A DNA stretch of 64,000 nt from Mesorhizobium sp. (GTDB taxonomy: Bacteria; Pseudomonadota; Alphaproteobacteria; Rhizobiales; Rhizobiaceae), in the NCBI GenBank assembly GCA_004017275.1, contig SAKE01000018.1:63503-127502 (forward strand), in the 5' to 3' direction. The translations under genes were made by a program, and so were the position numbers. A model generated the notes under the pieces. It searched no databases. It had not been told where the DNA came from and saw only the letters and a program-made list of their open reading frames with translations. Positions 1 to 8,669 of the stretch are shown one piece after another. The stretch's first letter is position 1; each line of letters starts with the position of its first letter.

Positions 1-306
1 CGGCAGCGGCAGTCCTTCGAAATGGGCTGCCGCCCTGCGGATGACGACATCCTCGGCCTCGTAGGACAGGTCGCTGTCATCGAAATAGAACAGGTCGACA
101 TCCCTGATGCCGTAGCCGGATGGCTTGCCCGTCAAATGGTTCCAGACGCTGTTGTAGAGCGCACCGGACACCACCAGCCAGTCGGGCAGGTCAAGCGATC
201 GTGCCCGCGCCAGCGCGTCGCGGATCAGTGGATCGGCCGACACGATGGCGAGAAACGCCGCCCGTTGCTCTTCGAAAGGAAGGCCGGAATACCGCAGATG
301 GTCCAT
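1..306 (-). CDS. Nucleotidyltransferase family protein, C-terminus outside window
   Basis: About 102 codons are visible, reading off the left edge from an ATG at 306. The start MDHLRYSGLP and the segment VSGALYNSVWN followed by IRDVDLFYFDD (a D-x-D pair) match the small nucleotidyltransferase-fold family once called DUF925 / NTP_transf_6, normally about 190-200 residues, so roughly half is missing. An in-frame TAG shortly upstream leaves this ATG as the only sensible start. It lies 39 bases after the pheT stop on the same strand, so it may be co-transcribed. The substrate is unknown. Confidence 0.75.
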   Translation of the reverse strand, partial: MDHLRYSGLPFEEQRAAFLAIVSADPLIRDALARARSLDLPDWLVVSGALYNSVWNHLTGKPSGYGIRDVDLFYFDDSDLSYEAEDVVIRRAAAHFEGLPLP

Positions 307-345
307 CGCCCATTGGAGGGCGATTCGCCATCTGCTCGCAAGTCT

Positions 346-2754
346 CTATGCCCTGAGCACGCCGCCGGTCTGCTTGCCGACATTCTCGACGATGCGCCTG
401 GCCAGCGCTTCGAAATCCTCGTCGGTCAAGGTCTTCTCGACCGGCTGGATCGACACTTCGATGGCGATCGACTTTTTGGCCGCACCGAGCGAAGCGCCTT
501 CGAAGATGTCGAACACCGAAACACCCGATATCAGCTTCTTGTCGGCAGCGAGCGCCGCGCGGACCAGCGCGCCGGCCTCGACTGACTTGTCGACGACGAA
601 AGCGAAATCGCGCTTGACCGCCTGGAAGGGGGACAGTTCCAGTTTCGGCTTGGTTTTCGTCGGCTTGGCCTTCGGCTCGGGCACGGCGTCGACGAACACT
701 TCGAAGCCGCAGAGCGGGCCGGAGACATCCAGCCCTTCCAGCGTTTTCGGGTGGAACTCGCCGAAGGTGCCGAGCACGGTTTTCGGGCCGAGCTTGATCG
801 TGCCGGAACGGCCGGGATGATACCAGGCCGGGCCGCCGGCCTCGATCTGCAGTCGCTCGACCGGCGCGCCGCAGGCTTCGAGTGCGGCGATGGCATCGGC
901 CTTGGCGTCGAACACGCCGACCGGGCCGGAATTGCCGGCCCAGTTGCGACCGGAACCGTCGAGCTTGGCGGTGCCGCGGCGCACGCCGGCGGCGACGCGC
1001 CGCTGCTGGTCGGCACCGTCGCCCTCGTAGGTGCCCGAAACTTCGAACAGCGCCACGTCACCAATGCCCTTGTCGGCATTGCGCTGGGCGGCCGCGATCA
1101 GACCCGGCAACAGCGACGGCCGCATGTCGGACATGTCGGCGGCGATCGGGTTGGCAAGCTTCAGCGCGGTCTGGCCGCCGCCGAACAGTTCGGCATGCTT
1201 GGCCGGGATGAACGACCATGTGACGGCCTCCATCATGCCGCGCACGGCAAGCGCACGCTTGGCGGTGCGGGTGCGGACCTGCAGCGTGGTGAGGATCTTT
1301 GCGTTGACCGCGTCATGCGCGCCGAGCGGCTGGGGCTCGATGTTGTCGACGCCATGGATGCGCATCACTTCCTCGACCAGATCGGCCTTGCCGTCGACAT
1401 CCGGCCGCCAGGACGGCACGGCCACATCGACGACATCGCCCGACCCCTCAGGCTTGAAGCCGAGGCGCGACAGGATGTCGAGGCTTTCCGCCTTGGGAAC
1501 CACGATGCCGGTCAGCCGCTTCACTTCCGACAGCGGGAAGGAGACGATTTTGGCCTGGTGGCCGGCATAGCCCTTCACTTCGATCTCCGTCGGCGTACCG
1601 CCGCAGAAATCGAGCACCAGCCTGGTTGCCAGCTCGACGCCGGGCACCATGAATTCAGGGTCGACGCCACGCTCGAAGCGGTAGCGCGCGTCGGTGATGA
1701 TGCCGAGCGTGCGGCCGGTGCGCGCCGTGGTGATCGGATCCCAAAGGGCGGATTCGATCAGCACGTCGGTCGTGTTCTCGTCGCAGCCCGAATGCTCGCC
1801 GCCCATGATGCCGGCGATCGATTCGACGCCATTGTCGTCCGCGATGACGCACATTTCCGGCGTCAGCGTGTATTCGCGGCCGTCGAGCGCCTGTATCTTT
1901 TCGCCATCGTGCGCACGCCGCACGGTGAGCTTGCCGGCGACCTTGCTGGCATCGAACACATGCAGCGGCCGGCCGCGATCGAAGGTGACATAGTTGGTGA
2001 TGTCGACCAGCGCGCTGATCGGCCTCAGACCAATGGCGATCAGCCGCTGCTGCAGCCATTTCGGCGACGGGCCGTTCTTGACGCCACGCACCAGCCGCAG
2101 CGCGAAGCCGGGGCAGAGTTCCGGCGCCAGGATCGTCACCTTGACCGGACACATGCCGTTGCCGACATGCGGCATGATGGCGCCGCCGACGAGGCGGCCA
2201 AGCCCGCTCGCCGCTAAATCCCTGGCGATGCCGTAGACACTGGTGGCGTCGGGCCGGTTCGGCGTCAAATTGATCTCGATGACCGGATCGTCGAGATGGG
2301 CGTAGGCAGCGAAGCTGGTGCCGACAGGTGCATCCTCAGGCAGATCGATGATGCCGTTGTGTTCGTCGGACAGCTCCAGCTCGCGCTCGGAGCACATCAT
2401 GCCGTGGCTTTCGACGCCCCTGATCTTGCCAACCGTCAGCGTCACGTCGATGCCGGGGACATAGGTGCCTGGCGCGGCAAAGGCGCCGATCAGGCCGGCG
2501 CGTGCGTTGGGCGCGCCGCACACGACCTGCACGGGTGGCTTGCCGTCGCCGGTATCGACGGTCAGCACGCGCAGCCGGTCGGCATCGGGGTGCTGAACCG
2601 CTGTCAGCACCCTGGCGATGACGAAGGGTTTCAGGCTCGACTTGTCGTCGACATGCTCGACTTCGAGGCCGATCGAGGTCAGCCGCTCGACGATCTCATC
2701 AAGCGTGGCGTCGGTCTCGAGATGATCCTTGAGCCAGGAGAGGGTGAATTTCAT
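346..2754 (-). CDS. pheT: Phenylalanine-tRNA ligase beta subunit
   Basis: 802 residues, the normal bacterial size. This is the large subunit of the (alpha-beta)2 cytosolic enzyme that charges tRNA-Phe. It starts MKFTLSWLKDHL, followed by the tRNA-binding (EMAP-like) domain at about 40-150 (VVCGAPNARAG), the B3/B4 editing domain (TPNRPDATSVYGIARDLAA, DITNYVTFDRGRPLHVFD), the B5 domain, and a C-terminal anticodon-binding ferredoxin-like domain (SPFQAVKRDFAFVVD). It follows pheS with a gap of 43 bases, the usual pheST operon. Confidence 0.97.
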   Translation of the reverse strand: MKFTLSWLKDHLETDATLDEIVERLTSIGLEVEHVDDKSSLKPFVIARVLTAVQHPDADRLRVLTVDTGDGKPPVQVVCGAPNARAGLIGAFAAPGTYVPGIDVTLTVGKIRGVESHGMMCSERELELSDEHNGIIDLPEDAPVGTSFAAYAHLDDPVIEINLTPNRPDATSVYGIARDLAASGLGRLVGGAIMPHVGNGMCPVKVTILAPELCPGFALRLVRGVKNGPSPKWLQQRLIAIGLRPISALVDITNYVTFDRGRPLHVFDASKVAGKLTVRRAHDGEKIQALDGREYTLTPEMCVIADDNGVESIAGIMGGEHSGCDENTTDVLIESALWDPITTARTGRTLGIITDARYRFERGVDPEFMVPGVELATRLVLDFCGGTPTEIEVKGYAGHQAKIVSFPLSEVKRLTGIVVPKAESLDILSRLGFKPEGSGDVVDVAVPSWRPDVDGKADLVEEVMRIHGVDNIEPQPLGAHDAVNAKILTTLQVRTRTAKRALAVRGMMEAVTWSFIPAKHAELFGGGQTALKLANPIAADMSDMRPSLLPGLIAAAQRNADKGIGDVALFEVSGTYEGDGADQQRRVAAGVRRGTAKLDGSGRNWAGNSGPVGVFDAKADAIAALEACGAPVERLQIEAGGPAWYHPGRSGTIKLGPKTVLGTFGEFHPKTLEGLDVSGPLCGFEVFVDAVPEPKAKPTKTKPKLELSPFQAVKRDFAFVVDKSVEAGALVRAALAADKKLISGVSVFDIFEGASLGAAKKSIAIEVSIQPVEKTLTDEDFEALARRIVENVGKQTGGVLRA

Positions 2755-2797
2755 AATGCTGTTCCGTAATAGCTGGCAGCAGGAATGTTCACGGCCG

Positions 2798-3895
2798 TCA
2801 TGCGCTCAGGCCCCCGAACAGCGTCGGCATGTCGAGCGGCCTAAAACCGTAATGCGACAGCCAGCGCACATCGGCATCGAAGAAGGCGCGCAAATCCGGC
2901 ATGCCGTATTTCAGCATGGCGATGCGATCGATGCCCATGCCCCAGGCAAAACCCTGATATTCGTCCGGGTCGAGCCCGCCATGGCGCAGCACGTTGGGAT
3001 GCACCATGCCGCAGCCGAGGATTTCCATCCAGTCGGAGCCTTCGCCGAAGCGCACCTCGCCGGGCCTGGAGCGGTCGCACTGGATGTCGACCTCGAGGCT
3101 CGGCTCGGTGAACGGGAAGAAGGACGGCCGGAAGCGCATCTTGACCTGCGGCACCTCGAAGAAGGCTTTGCAGAACTCCTCCAGCACCCACTTCATGTTG
3201 GCGACATTGGCCGTCTTGTCGATCACCAGCCCCTCGACCTGGTGGAACATCGGCGAGTGTGTGGCGTCCGAATCCTGCCTGTAGGTTTTTCCGGGAATGA
3301 CGATGCGGATCGGCGGCTTCTTCGTCTCCATGGTGCGGATCTGCACCGGCGAGGTGTGGGTGCGCAAAAGCTTGCGCTCGCCTTTCTCGTCCGGCTGGAA
3401 GAAGAAGGTGTCGTGCATTTCGCGCGCCGGATGGCCTTCGGGGAAATTCAGCGCGGTGAAATTGTAGTAGTCGGTCTCGATATCGGGACCTTCTGCGATG
3501 GAGAAACCGAGGTCGCCGAAGATCGCCGCGATCTCGTCGATGACCTGGCTGATCGGATGAATGCGGCCGCGCTCGGCCGGCGACTGCCGCACCGGCAGCG
3601 TCACGTCGACCCTTTCGGCGGCGAGTCGGGCGGTGATCGCCACATCCCTGAGCTCGGCCTTGCGGGCCGTCAGCGCATCGGTGACGCGGTTCTTGAGCCC
3701 GTTGATGGCAGGGCCTTTGACCTGGCGCTCCTCGGCGGTCATGGCGCCCAGTGTCTTCAGCATCTCGGACACGCTGCCCTTCTTGCCGAAAGCAGCGATG
3801 CGCACGGCCTCTATGGCCGGCTCATCGGCGGCCGAGGCGATTTCGGCCAGAAGTGAATCTTCCAGGGCTTCAAGATTTCCAGCAGTGGCGTTCAC
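2798..3895 (-). CDS. pheS: Phenylalanine-tRNA ligase alpha subunit
   Basis: Catalytic class II subunit of Phe-tRNA synthetase, 365 residues from a GTG at 3895. Motif 2/3 regions are recognisable (HTSPVQIRTM, GMGIDRIAMLKYG), as is the AEGPDIETDYYNF segment. I prefer the GTG because a GAGAGAG purine tract lies about 8 bases upstream; an in-frame ATG at 3922 would add nine residues (MVADRESFA) but has no Shine-Dalgarno. A terminator separates it from rplT, so it may have its own promoter. Confidence 0.95.
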   Translation of the reverse strand: MNATAGNLEALEDSLLAEIASAADEPAIEAVRIAAFGKKGSVSEMLKTLGAMTAEERQVKGPAINGLKNRVTDALTARKAELRDVAITARLAAERVDVTLPVRQSPAERGRIHPISQVIDEIAAIFGDLGFSIAEGPDIETDYYNFTALNFPEGHPAREMHDTFFFQPDEKGERKLLRTHTSPVQIRTMETKKPPIRIVIPGKTYRQDSDATHSPMFHQVEGLVIDKTANVANMKWVLEEFCKAFFEVPQVKMRFRPSFFPFTEPSLEVDIQCDRSRPGEVRFGEGSDWMEILGCGMVHPNVLRHGGLDPDEYQGFAWGMGIDRIAMLKYGMPDLRAFFDADVRWLSHYGFRPLDMPTLFGGLSA

Positions 3896-3960
3896 GGCGA
3901 AGCTCTCTCGATCGGCGACCATTTTGGTTTCGTTGTCGCCATTTTGGTTACATCAGGGTC

Positions 3961-3997
3961 AAAAAAGAACCCGCGCCAGCCAAGCCAGCGCGGGTTC
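3961..3997 (-). terminator. Rho-independent terminator after rplT
   Basis: Ten-base arms GAACCCGCGC and GCGCGGGTTC around an 11-base loop; on the minus strand the hairpin is followed by a run of T. It lies 39 bases past the rplT stop and ahead of pheS. Confidence 0.8.
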
Positions 3998-4035
3998 CCC
4001 AAATCAGTCGTAAAAATGCTTGGGAAGCGCTGGTC

Positions 4036-4437
4036 TTAGGCGACAGCGCTTTCAAAAGCGTTCGGCGTGGTGTTCTTCAGATATTCGAGCGCCACCTTGG
4101 CCTTGGCGACCAGGGCTGCGAAAGCCTGCGGCTCATGGATGGCCATGTCGGACAGGATCTTGCGATCGATCTCGATGCCGGCCTTGTTGAGGCCGTCGAT
4201 GAAGCGGCCATAGGTCAGGCCGTGCTCGTGGGTCGCGGCGTTGATGCGCTGGATCCACAGCGCGCGGAACGAGCGCTTGCGGTTCTTGCGGTCGCGATAC
4301 GCGTACTGCAGCGACTTTTCCACCGCCTGCTTGGCGATGCGGATGGTGTTCTTGCGGCGGCCGTAGAAGCCCTTGGCGGCTTTCAGGACCTTCTTGTGCT
4401 TGGCGTGCGAGGTGACGCCTCTCTTTACGCGTGCCAT
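4036..4437 (-). CDS. rplT: 50S ribosomal protein L20
   Basis: 133 residues, with the basic N-terminus MARVKRGVTSHAKHKK and the segment RDRKNRKRSFRALWIQRINA diagnostic of L20, an early 23S rRNA-binding assembly protein. AAGGAG stands eight bases before the ATG. In many bacteria L20 represses its own rpmI-rplT transcript; here the gap to rpmI (4438-4530) is largely filled by a dispersed palindrome. Confidence 0.98.
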   Translation of the reverse strand: MARVKRGVTSHAKHKKVLKAAKGFYGRRKNTIRIAKQAVEKSLQYAYRDRKNRKRSFRALWIQRINAATHEHGLTYGRFIDGLNKAGIEIDRKILSDMAIHEPQAFAALVAKAKVALEYLKNTTPNAFESAVA

Positions 4438-4455
4438 GTCATGATCTCCTTAAAA

Positions 4456-4499
4456 GCAATTCCAGGAAAAGTGCCTTGCGGTTTTCCGTTCGGAATTGC
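4456..4499. repeat. Dispersed palindrome family A, copy 1
   Basis: Imperfect palindrome with GCAATTCC and GGAATTGC ends and an internal AGGAAAAGTG / GTTTTCCG core, between rpmI and rplT. Related copies occur at 17990-18060, 31168-31211 and 51104-51147. It would be transcribed in the rpmI-rplT mRNA. Confidence 0.75.
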
Positions 4500-4530
4500 G
4501 TAAAACAAATGCGTGTCCGGACCGAATGCC

Positions 4531-4734
4531 TTAGAGGCCGTTCGGCAGAAAATTCTTGATGACCTTCTTGCCATCCGGTTCAGCCAGAACCATCGTGCCG
4601 CGGGCATTTCGAATGAACTTGTTGGAACGCTTGATCATGCCGTGACGCTTGCCGGCCGCAGCCGACAGGACTTTACCCGTACCTGTGATCTTGAACCGCT
4701 TTTTGGCGGCGGACTTGGTCTTCATCTTGGGCAT
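4531..4734 (-). CDS. rpmI: 50S ribosomal protein L35
   Basis: 67 residues, highly basic: MPKMKTKSAAKKRFKITGTG and the family motif KRHGMIKRSNKFIRNARGT. L35 sits near the peptidyl-transferase side of the large subunit. It is paired with rplT as usual, but infC, normally directly upstream, is separated from it by a methyltransferase gene. Confidence 0.97.
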   Translation of the reverse strand: MPKMKTKSAAKKRFKITGTGKVLSAAAGKRHGMIKRSNKFIRNARGTMVLAEPDGKKVIKNFLPNGL

Positions 4735-4810
4735 TTTGCTACTCCGTCTCGTTGGCGCACTATCGCGCTTCTTGTTCGCTTCGGGCCGACCAAAGCCCGA
4801 AAAGCAAATG

Positions 4811-4848
4811 AAACCGCCACGGCATGCCCTGCCGGGCGGTTTTCTTGA
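4811..4848 (-). terminator. Possible terminator or hairpin between the methyltransferase gene and rpmI
   Basis: Arms AAACCGCC and GGCGGTTT with an inner GGCATGCC. The T tract is short on either strand, so it could be a weak terminator of the upstream gene or an rpmI leader hairpin. Confidence 0.4.
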
Positions 4849-4916
4849 ACGGCGGTGCTATACGTCAAAGACGGCCTGCGTGCAACACCTGTAGAGATGC
4901 GGCGCTGTGTCCTTGG

Positions 4917-5567
4917 TCAGGGCAGTCGGAACAGCACCGGCAACATGCCCGACTGCTGGGCGCCGTCGATCAATTCGAAGGCCGGCAGCGCGACGAGGAA
5001 GACCAGGCCGTCGAGCAGCGTGGTCAACAGCAGACGTGGCTTGAAGCTGCCCGTGTCGCCCTCCTGATAGAGCGAAAGCTTCGGGAAGAAGCGCGGCACC
5101 CGCGCCAGATACGCCTGGTACGGCGCGCCGAGCGCTTCCTTGAGGAACTTCTCCTCGCGCAGAATGACGATATGAAAGGCGCCCGCGCACAAAAGCGCGA
5201 AGAGAATGATGCCGGAGAACGAGCCGATCTGCGCGCCGACGCCGGCTGCGGCTACGGTCGAGAACACATAGAGTGGGTTGCGGGTGATCGAGTAAGGCCC
5301 GCCGGTGACCACCTCGGAAGATTTGCGCCCGCCTATGTAGAGTGTCGCCCAAAGGCGGCCCACGATGCCGAGGAAAATCAGCAGCACGCCGAACATTTCG
5401 ATCGACTCATGCACCAGTGTGTCGGGCGGAAACGTCGATTGGCCAAACAGCAATGCTGCGAACAGCACGACCACGAGCCCGGCAAGCACTATCCGGCGCG
5501 TATGCTGGTAGTTGCCCAGCCCGTGTTTGAAGTCCTTGACGTCCGGAACCTTGACTTCATCGACCAT
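4917..5567 (-). CDS. Isoprenylcysteine carboxyl methyltransferase / phospholipid methyltransferase-like membrane protein
   Basis: 216 residues with about five hydrophobic segments (around 25-42, 57-75, 105-140, 180-200). The hallmark is GGPYSITRNPLYV followed later by REEKFLKEALGAPYQAYLARVPRF, the SAM-binding pattern shared by ICMT and PEMT-type integral-membrane methyltransferases. The substrate cannot be told from sequence; bacterial members are not confined to prenyl-cysteine. It sits between infC and rpmI, with a terminator-like hairpin on each side, so it may be an independent unit inserted in the translation block. Confidence 0.8.
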   Translation of the reverse strand: MVDEVKVPDVKDFKHGLGNYQHTRRIVLAGLVVVLFAALLFGQSTFPPDTLVHESIEMFGVLLIFLGIVGRLWATLYIGGRKSSEVVTGGPYSITRNPLYVFSTVAAAGVGAQIGSFSGIILFALLCAGAFHIVILREEKFLKEALGAPYQAYLARVPRFFPKLSLYQEGDTGSFKPRLLLTTLLDGLVFLVALPAFELIDGAQQSGMLPVLFRLP

Positions 5568-5614
5568 GGCGGAATCCGATCATCCGAGAATTTTGCCGGC
5601 GATCGCGGCTTCTG

Positions 5615-5653
5615 GACAAGAAGAAGGCGTCCCGCCGATCGCCGGGACGCCTT
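5615..5653 (-). terminator. Terminator after infC
   Basis: Perfect ten-base arms AAGGCGTCCC and GGGACGCCTT around a ten-base loop, followed on the minus strand by a T/C-rich stretch. It lies about 80 bases beyond the infC stop. Confidence 0.7.
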
Positions 5654-5730
5654 GGGGTGTGATTCAGGCAGATTTAAGCGCGACAACCAAGCCTGACGTC
5701 ATCGTGATCTCAGAGACTGTTCACCACACC

Positions 5731-6267
5731 TTAGCGCGGCGACAGCACCATCATCATCTGACGGCCTTCGAGCTTCGGTTCCGCTTCGACCTTGGCGATC
5801 GTCGCCACTTCTTCGCGGACCTTGTTCAGAAGCTGCATGCCAAGTTCCATATGCGCCATCTCGCGGCCACGGAACCGCAGCGTCAGCTTGACCTTGTCGC
5901 CTTCCTCGAAGAAGCGGCGAACCGCCTTCATCTTGGTCTCGTAGTCATGGCTGTCGATGTTCGGGCGCATCTTGATCTCCTTGATCTCGATGACCTTCTG
6001 ATTCTTGCGCGCCTCGGCGGCCTTCTTCTGGTTGGCGTATTTCAACTTGCCGAGATCGAGGATCTTGACGACGGGGGGCACCGCGTTGGGCGATATCTCG
6101 ACGAGATCGAGCCCAGCCTCTTCGGCGAGCAGCAATGCGTCGTTGATGGAAACATCGCCGCGGTTCTGGCCTTCGGCGTCGATAAGCTGGACCCGGGGAA
6201 CCCGGATGTCACGGTTGGAGCGCGGGCCATCCTTGGTCGGCGCCGCTGCTTTGAAAGGTCTGCGAAT
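5731..6267 (-). CDS. infC: Translation initiation factor IF-3, with ATT start codon
   Basis: 178 residues if translation starts at ATT (6267), encoding IRRPFKAAAPTKDGPRSN before the conserved IRVPRVQLIDAEGQNRG. AAGGAG stands nine bases upstream of the ATT. The N-domain, linker and C-domain (RGREMAHMELGMQLL) are all present. IF-3 discriminates against non-canonical starts, and infC genes classically use ATT or a similar codon for autoregulation. The first in-frame ATG (about codon 45) would delete much of the N-domain, so the rare start is required. Transcribed ahead of rpmI/rplT but separated from them. Confidence 0.93.
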   Translation of the reverse strand: MRRPFKAAAPTKDGPRSNRDIRVPRVQLIDAEGQNRGDVSINDALLLAEEAGLDLVEISPNAVPPVVKILDLGKLKYANQKKAAEARKNQKVIEIKEIKMRPNIDSHDYETKMKAVRRFFEEGDKVKLTLRFRGREMAHMELGMQLLNKVREEVATIAKVEAEPKLEGRQMMMVLSPR

Positions 6268-6473
6268 GGTCGTGGTCTCCTTGGCCGTTTCGTTCAGGAT
6301 TTGTCAGTGTTGATGCGTGGACGCGCCAATGTGGTGAGCGCGCGGGCGGAGTCAATAGCACAGCATTGACAGAAAATCACCCCGATCGCTGCCCTGCACC
6401 AAACAAAGAACATCGTGAGCACTTTTCGCGTCACCGCTGGCTGTGCCACAAGACCGACATTGAGGAAAAAGCC

Positions 6474-7244
6474 ATGAATGCCACGCCCCCAATCTTTCTG
6501 GATGTTGACGGATCGCGCATCGCGGTGCGCCATACGACTGGCTCCGCGCCTGGCATCGTCTGGCTCGGCGGCTACAAGTCGGACATGCTGGGCACGAAGG
6601 CCCAGACGCTATCGGATTGGGCGGCAAGCGAAGGCCGCGCCTTCCTGCGCCATGACTATTCCGGCCATGGCGAATCCGGCGGCGCCTTTGCCGACGGCAC
6701 GATTTCGAAATGGCTTGCGCAGAGCCTTGCCGTGTTCCGGCGATTCACCAAGGGCAGACAGATCCTGGTCGGTTCGTCGATGGGCGCCTGGATCGCGCTG
6801 CGCATGGTGCAGGAATTGCGCAAGGCGGGCGACAGCAACGTCACCGGCCTGGTGCTGCTGGCGCCGGCGCCGGATTTCACCGCTGAACTGGTCGAACCGG
6901 TGCTGACCAAGGCGCAGAAGCGCGACCTCGCCAAAAAAGGTTTCTTCGAAGAGCCATCGGACTATTCCGCCGAGCCTTACATCTACACGCGTGCGCTGAT
7001 CGAAGACGGGCGCGACAACAGGGTAATGACAGGCCCGATCGACACGTATTGCCCGGTGCACATCCTGCAGGGCCTGGCCGATGCCGACGTGCCGGCGAGC
7101 CACGCGCTGAAACTGGTCAGCCTGATGCCGGCCGACGACGTGACACTGTCACTGATCCCTGACGGCGACCATCGCCTGTCGCGGCCGCAGGATCTCGACA
7201 TGCTGGTGCGGGCCGTCGATGCGATGGCGCAGAGGGGAAACTGA
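6474..7244 (+). CDS. Alpha/beta hydrolase
   Basis: 256 residues from an ATG preceded by GAGGAAAAAGCC. Features: oxyanion region WLGGYKSDM, RHDYSGHGESGG, nucleophile elbow GSSMG (Ser), acid-loop region LQGLADADVP, and a C-terminal GDHRLS His. This is the cytosolic serine-hydrolase fold and resembles short ABHD10/palmitoyl-thioesterase-like bacterial proteins; the substrate is unknown. Its TGA overlaps the ATG of the downstream transporter by one base, so the two are translationally coupled. Confidence 0.85.
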   Translation: MNATPPIFLDVDGSRIAVRHTTGSAPGIVWLGGYKSDMLGTKAQTLSDWAASEGRAFLRHDYSGHGESGGAFADGTISKWLAQSLAVFRRFTKGRQILVGSSMGAWIALRMVQELRKAGDSNVTGLVLLAPAPDFTAELVEPVLTKAQKRDLAKKGFFEEPSDYSAEPYIYTRALIEDGRDNRVMTGPIDTYCPVHILQGLADADVPASHALKLVSLMPADDVTLSLIPDGDHRLSRPQDLDMLVRAVDAMAQRGN

Positions 7245-8428
7245 TGCGCCTTTCCATTCCGATACACGCGTTCGTCGCCGCCATCGTCGGCTTTGGCGGC
7301 ACGCTGGCCATTGTCATCGCCGCTGCCAAGGCGGTCGGCGCGACGCAGACCGAGACGGCGAGTTGGGTGACCACCATTTGCCTGGCTATGGCGATCGAAA
7401 GCCTGTGGCTGTCATGGCGCACGAAAATGCCTGTCATTACCGCCTGGTCGACGCCGGGCCTGGCGCTGATCGCGGCTTCGAGCGGCTTTTCGATGGGCGA
7501 GGCCGTCGCCGCCTTCATCGTCACCGCTGCTCTGCTGATCACCACCGGGCTGTTCCGGCCCCTGACGAAGCTGATCTCAAGGATACCGCCCTCCGTCGCT
7601 TCCGGCATGCTGGCGGGCATCGTCGTCACTTTCGCGCTCAATGCGGTGAAGACCGTTCCTGTCGACCCATGGCTGATCCTGCCGCTGATCGCGGCCTTCT
7701 TCATCATCCGCCTGTTCAACCCGGCGCTGTCGGTGCTGGCGGTGCTGATCGGCGGCGGCCTCGCAGCCTTCCTCACCGGCCGTGTCGGCGGCCTGCCGAC
7801 ACCGGAACTGTCGACGCTGACGCTGACCGCGCCTGATTTCACCGCCAAGGCGATGATCGGCCTGGCGCTGCCGCTCTATCTCGTCACCATGGCTTCGCAG
7901 AACCTGTCCGGTCTCGCCGTGCTGCGCGCCGCCGGTTACCATCCAGAGCCTGGCCCGCTGATCGGTGTCACCGGCCTGTTTTCGCTGCTGTCGGCGCCAT
8001 TTGGCGGCTCGACGACCAATCTGGCGGCGATCTCGGCGGCGATCTGCACCGGGCCGGACGTCCATCCCGACCCCGCCGAGCGCTGGAAGACCGGCCCGTT
8101 CTATGCGCTCGCCTATCTCATCTTTGCGATTTTCGGCGCTTCGCTAGTGGCGATCTTCGCCGTGCTGCCGCAGAGCCTGATCGTGCTGGTGGCGGGCCTG
8201 GCGCTGATGGCATCGCTCGCCAACGCACTGTCGATCGCGCTCAAGGAAGAGGGCGACCGCATGGCCGCCACGGTCACCTTCGTCGTCACCGCTTCGGGTT
8301 TGACGCTTTTCGGCGTCGGCGCGGCGTTCTGGGGCCTGGTCGCCGGGATGGTCGTGCTTTTCCTCGAAGCGCTCAAAAAGCGACAATCATTTCAGCCGCT
8401 TGTCCGGATTTTGCGGACATTGTCCTGA
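7244..8428 (+). CDS. benE: BenE family benzoate/H+ symporter-like permease
   Basis: 394 residues and about 11-12 hydrophobic segments. Family sequences include TPGLALIAASSGFSMGEAVAAF and APFGGSTTNLAAISAAICTGPD, typical of BenE inner-membrane transporters of aromatic acids. Substrate specificity is inferred from the family only. Oddity: the last 14 codons run past a site where a second copy of this 3' end (near 10384-10418) has TAA in place of CAA, so the ancestral protein probably ended at ALKKR and this copy has a read-through extension. Confidence 0.88.
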   Translation: MRLSIPIHAFVAAIVGFGGTLAIVIAAAKAVGATQTETASWVTTICLAMAIESLWLSWRTKMPVITAWSTPGLALIAASSGFSMGEAVAAFIVTAALLITTGLFRPLTKLISRIPPSVASGMLAGIVVTFALNAVKTVPVDPWLILPLIAAFFIIRLFNPALSVLAVLIGGGLAAFLTGRVGGLPTPELSTLTLTAPDFTAKAMIGLALPLYLVTMASQNLSGLAVLRAAGYHPEPGPLIGVTGLFSLLSAPFGGSTTNLAAISAAICTGPDVHPDPAERWKTGPFYALAYLIFAIFGASLVAIFAVLPQSLIVLVAGLALMASLANALSIALKEEGDRMAATVTFVVTASGLTLFGVGAAFWGLVAGMVVLFLEALKKRQSFQPLVRILRTLS

Positions 8429-8614
8429 ATCGCCGTCTTCCTGCTTCCCCATCTCGCTTCCACGCAGCCGGAATTGGCTGTCTCTGGAGCCGGCGACTAT
8501 CGCGTTGATGCCGAAGAGCGCCGCAAGCTAGACGAGATGCTGACCGAGTTCGACGACTATGCCCGCTGCGCCAAGGACCAGGACGAGCTCGACCGCTTCA
8601 TGGCCCACCGCAAC
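8350..8614 (+). repeat. Left copy of duplicated segment (benE 3' end plus decayed DUF2852 gene)
   Basis: Closely matches 10381-10927 in patches: the benE tail (GTCGTGCTTTTCCTCGA), the spacer (TTGTCCGG..TTGCGGACATTGTC), the pre-gene sequence (CCACGCAGCCGG) and the DUF2852 3' part. Two internal deletions of about 50 and 235 bases distinguish this copy. Confidence 0.85.
8474..8614 (+). pseudogene. Truncated DUF2852 gene remnant
   Basis: Encodes EERRKLDEMLTEFDDYAR and AKDQDELDRFMAHRN, nearly identical to the C-terminal half of the intact protein at 10535-11017. The start codon, the membrane segment and about 80 central residues are deleted, and three residues (ELR) are missing inside the helix. 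An open frame runs from 8474 to 8704 but its last third is unrelated sequence. I read it as a broken duplicate rather than a working gene. Confidence 0.8.
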
Positions 8615-8669
8615 GTGCTGCGGCAGGCGGGACAGTCGTCAGAAGTCATCTGCGACGCCCTGCAGACAT

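Noticed and set aside
3896..3922. ATG start for pheS at 3922
   Set aside because: It has no ribosome binding site, and the added residues MVADRESFA do not fit the family start as well as GTG at 3895.
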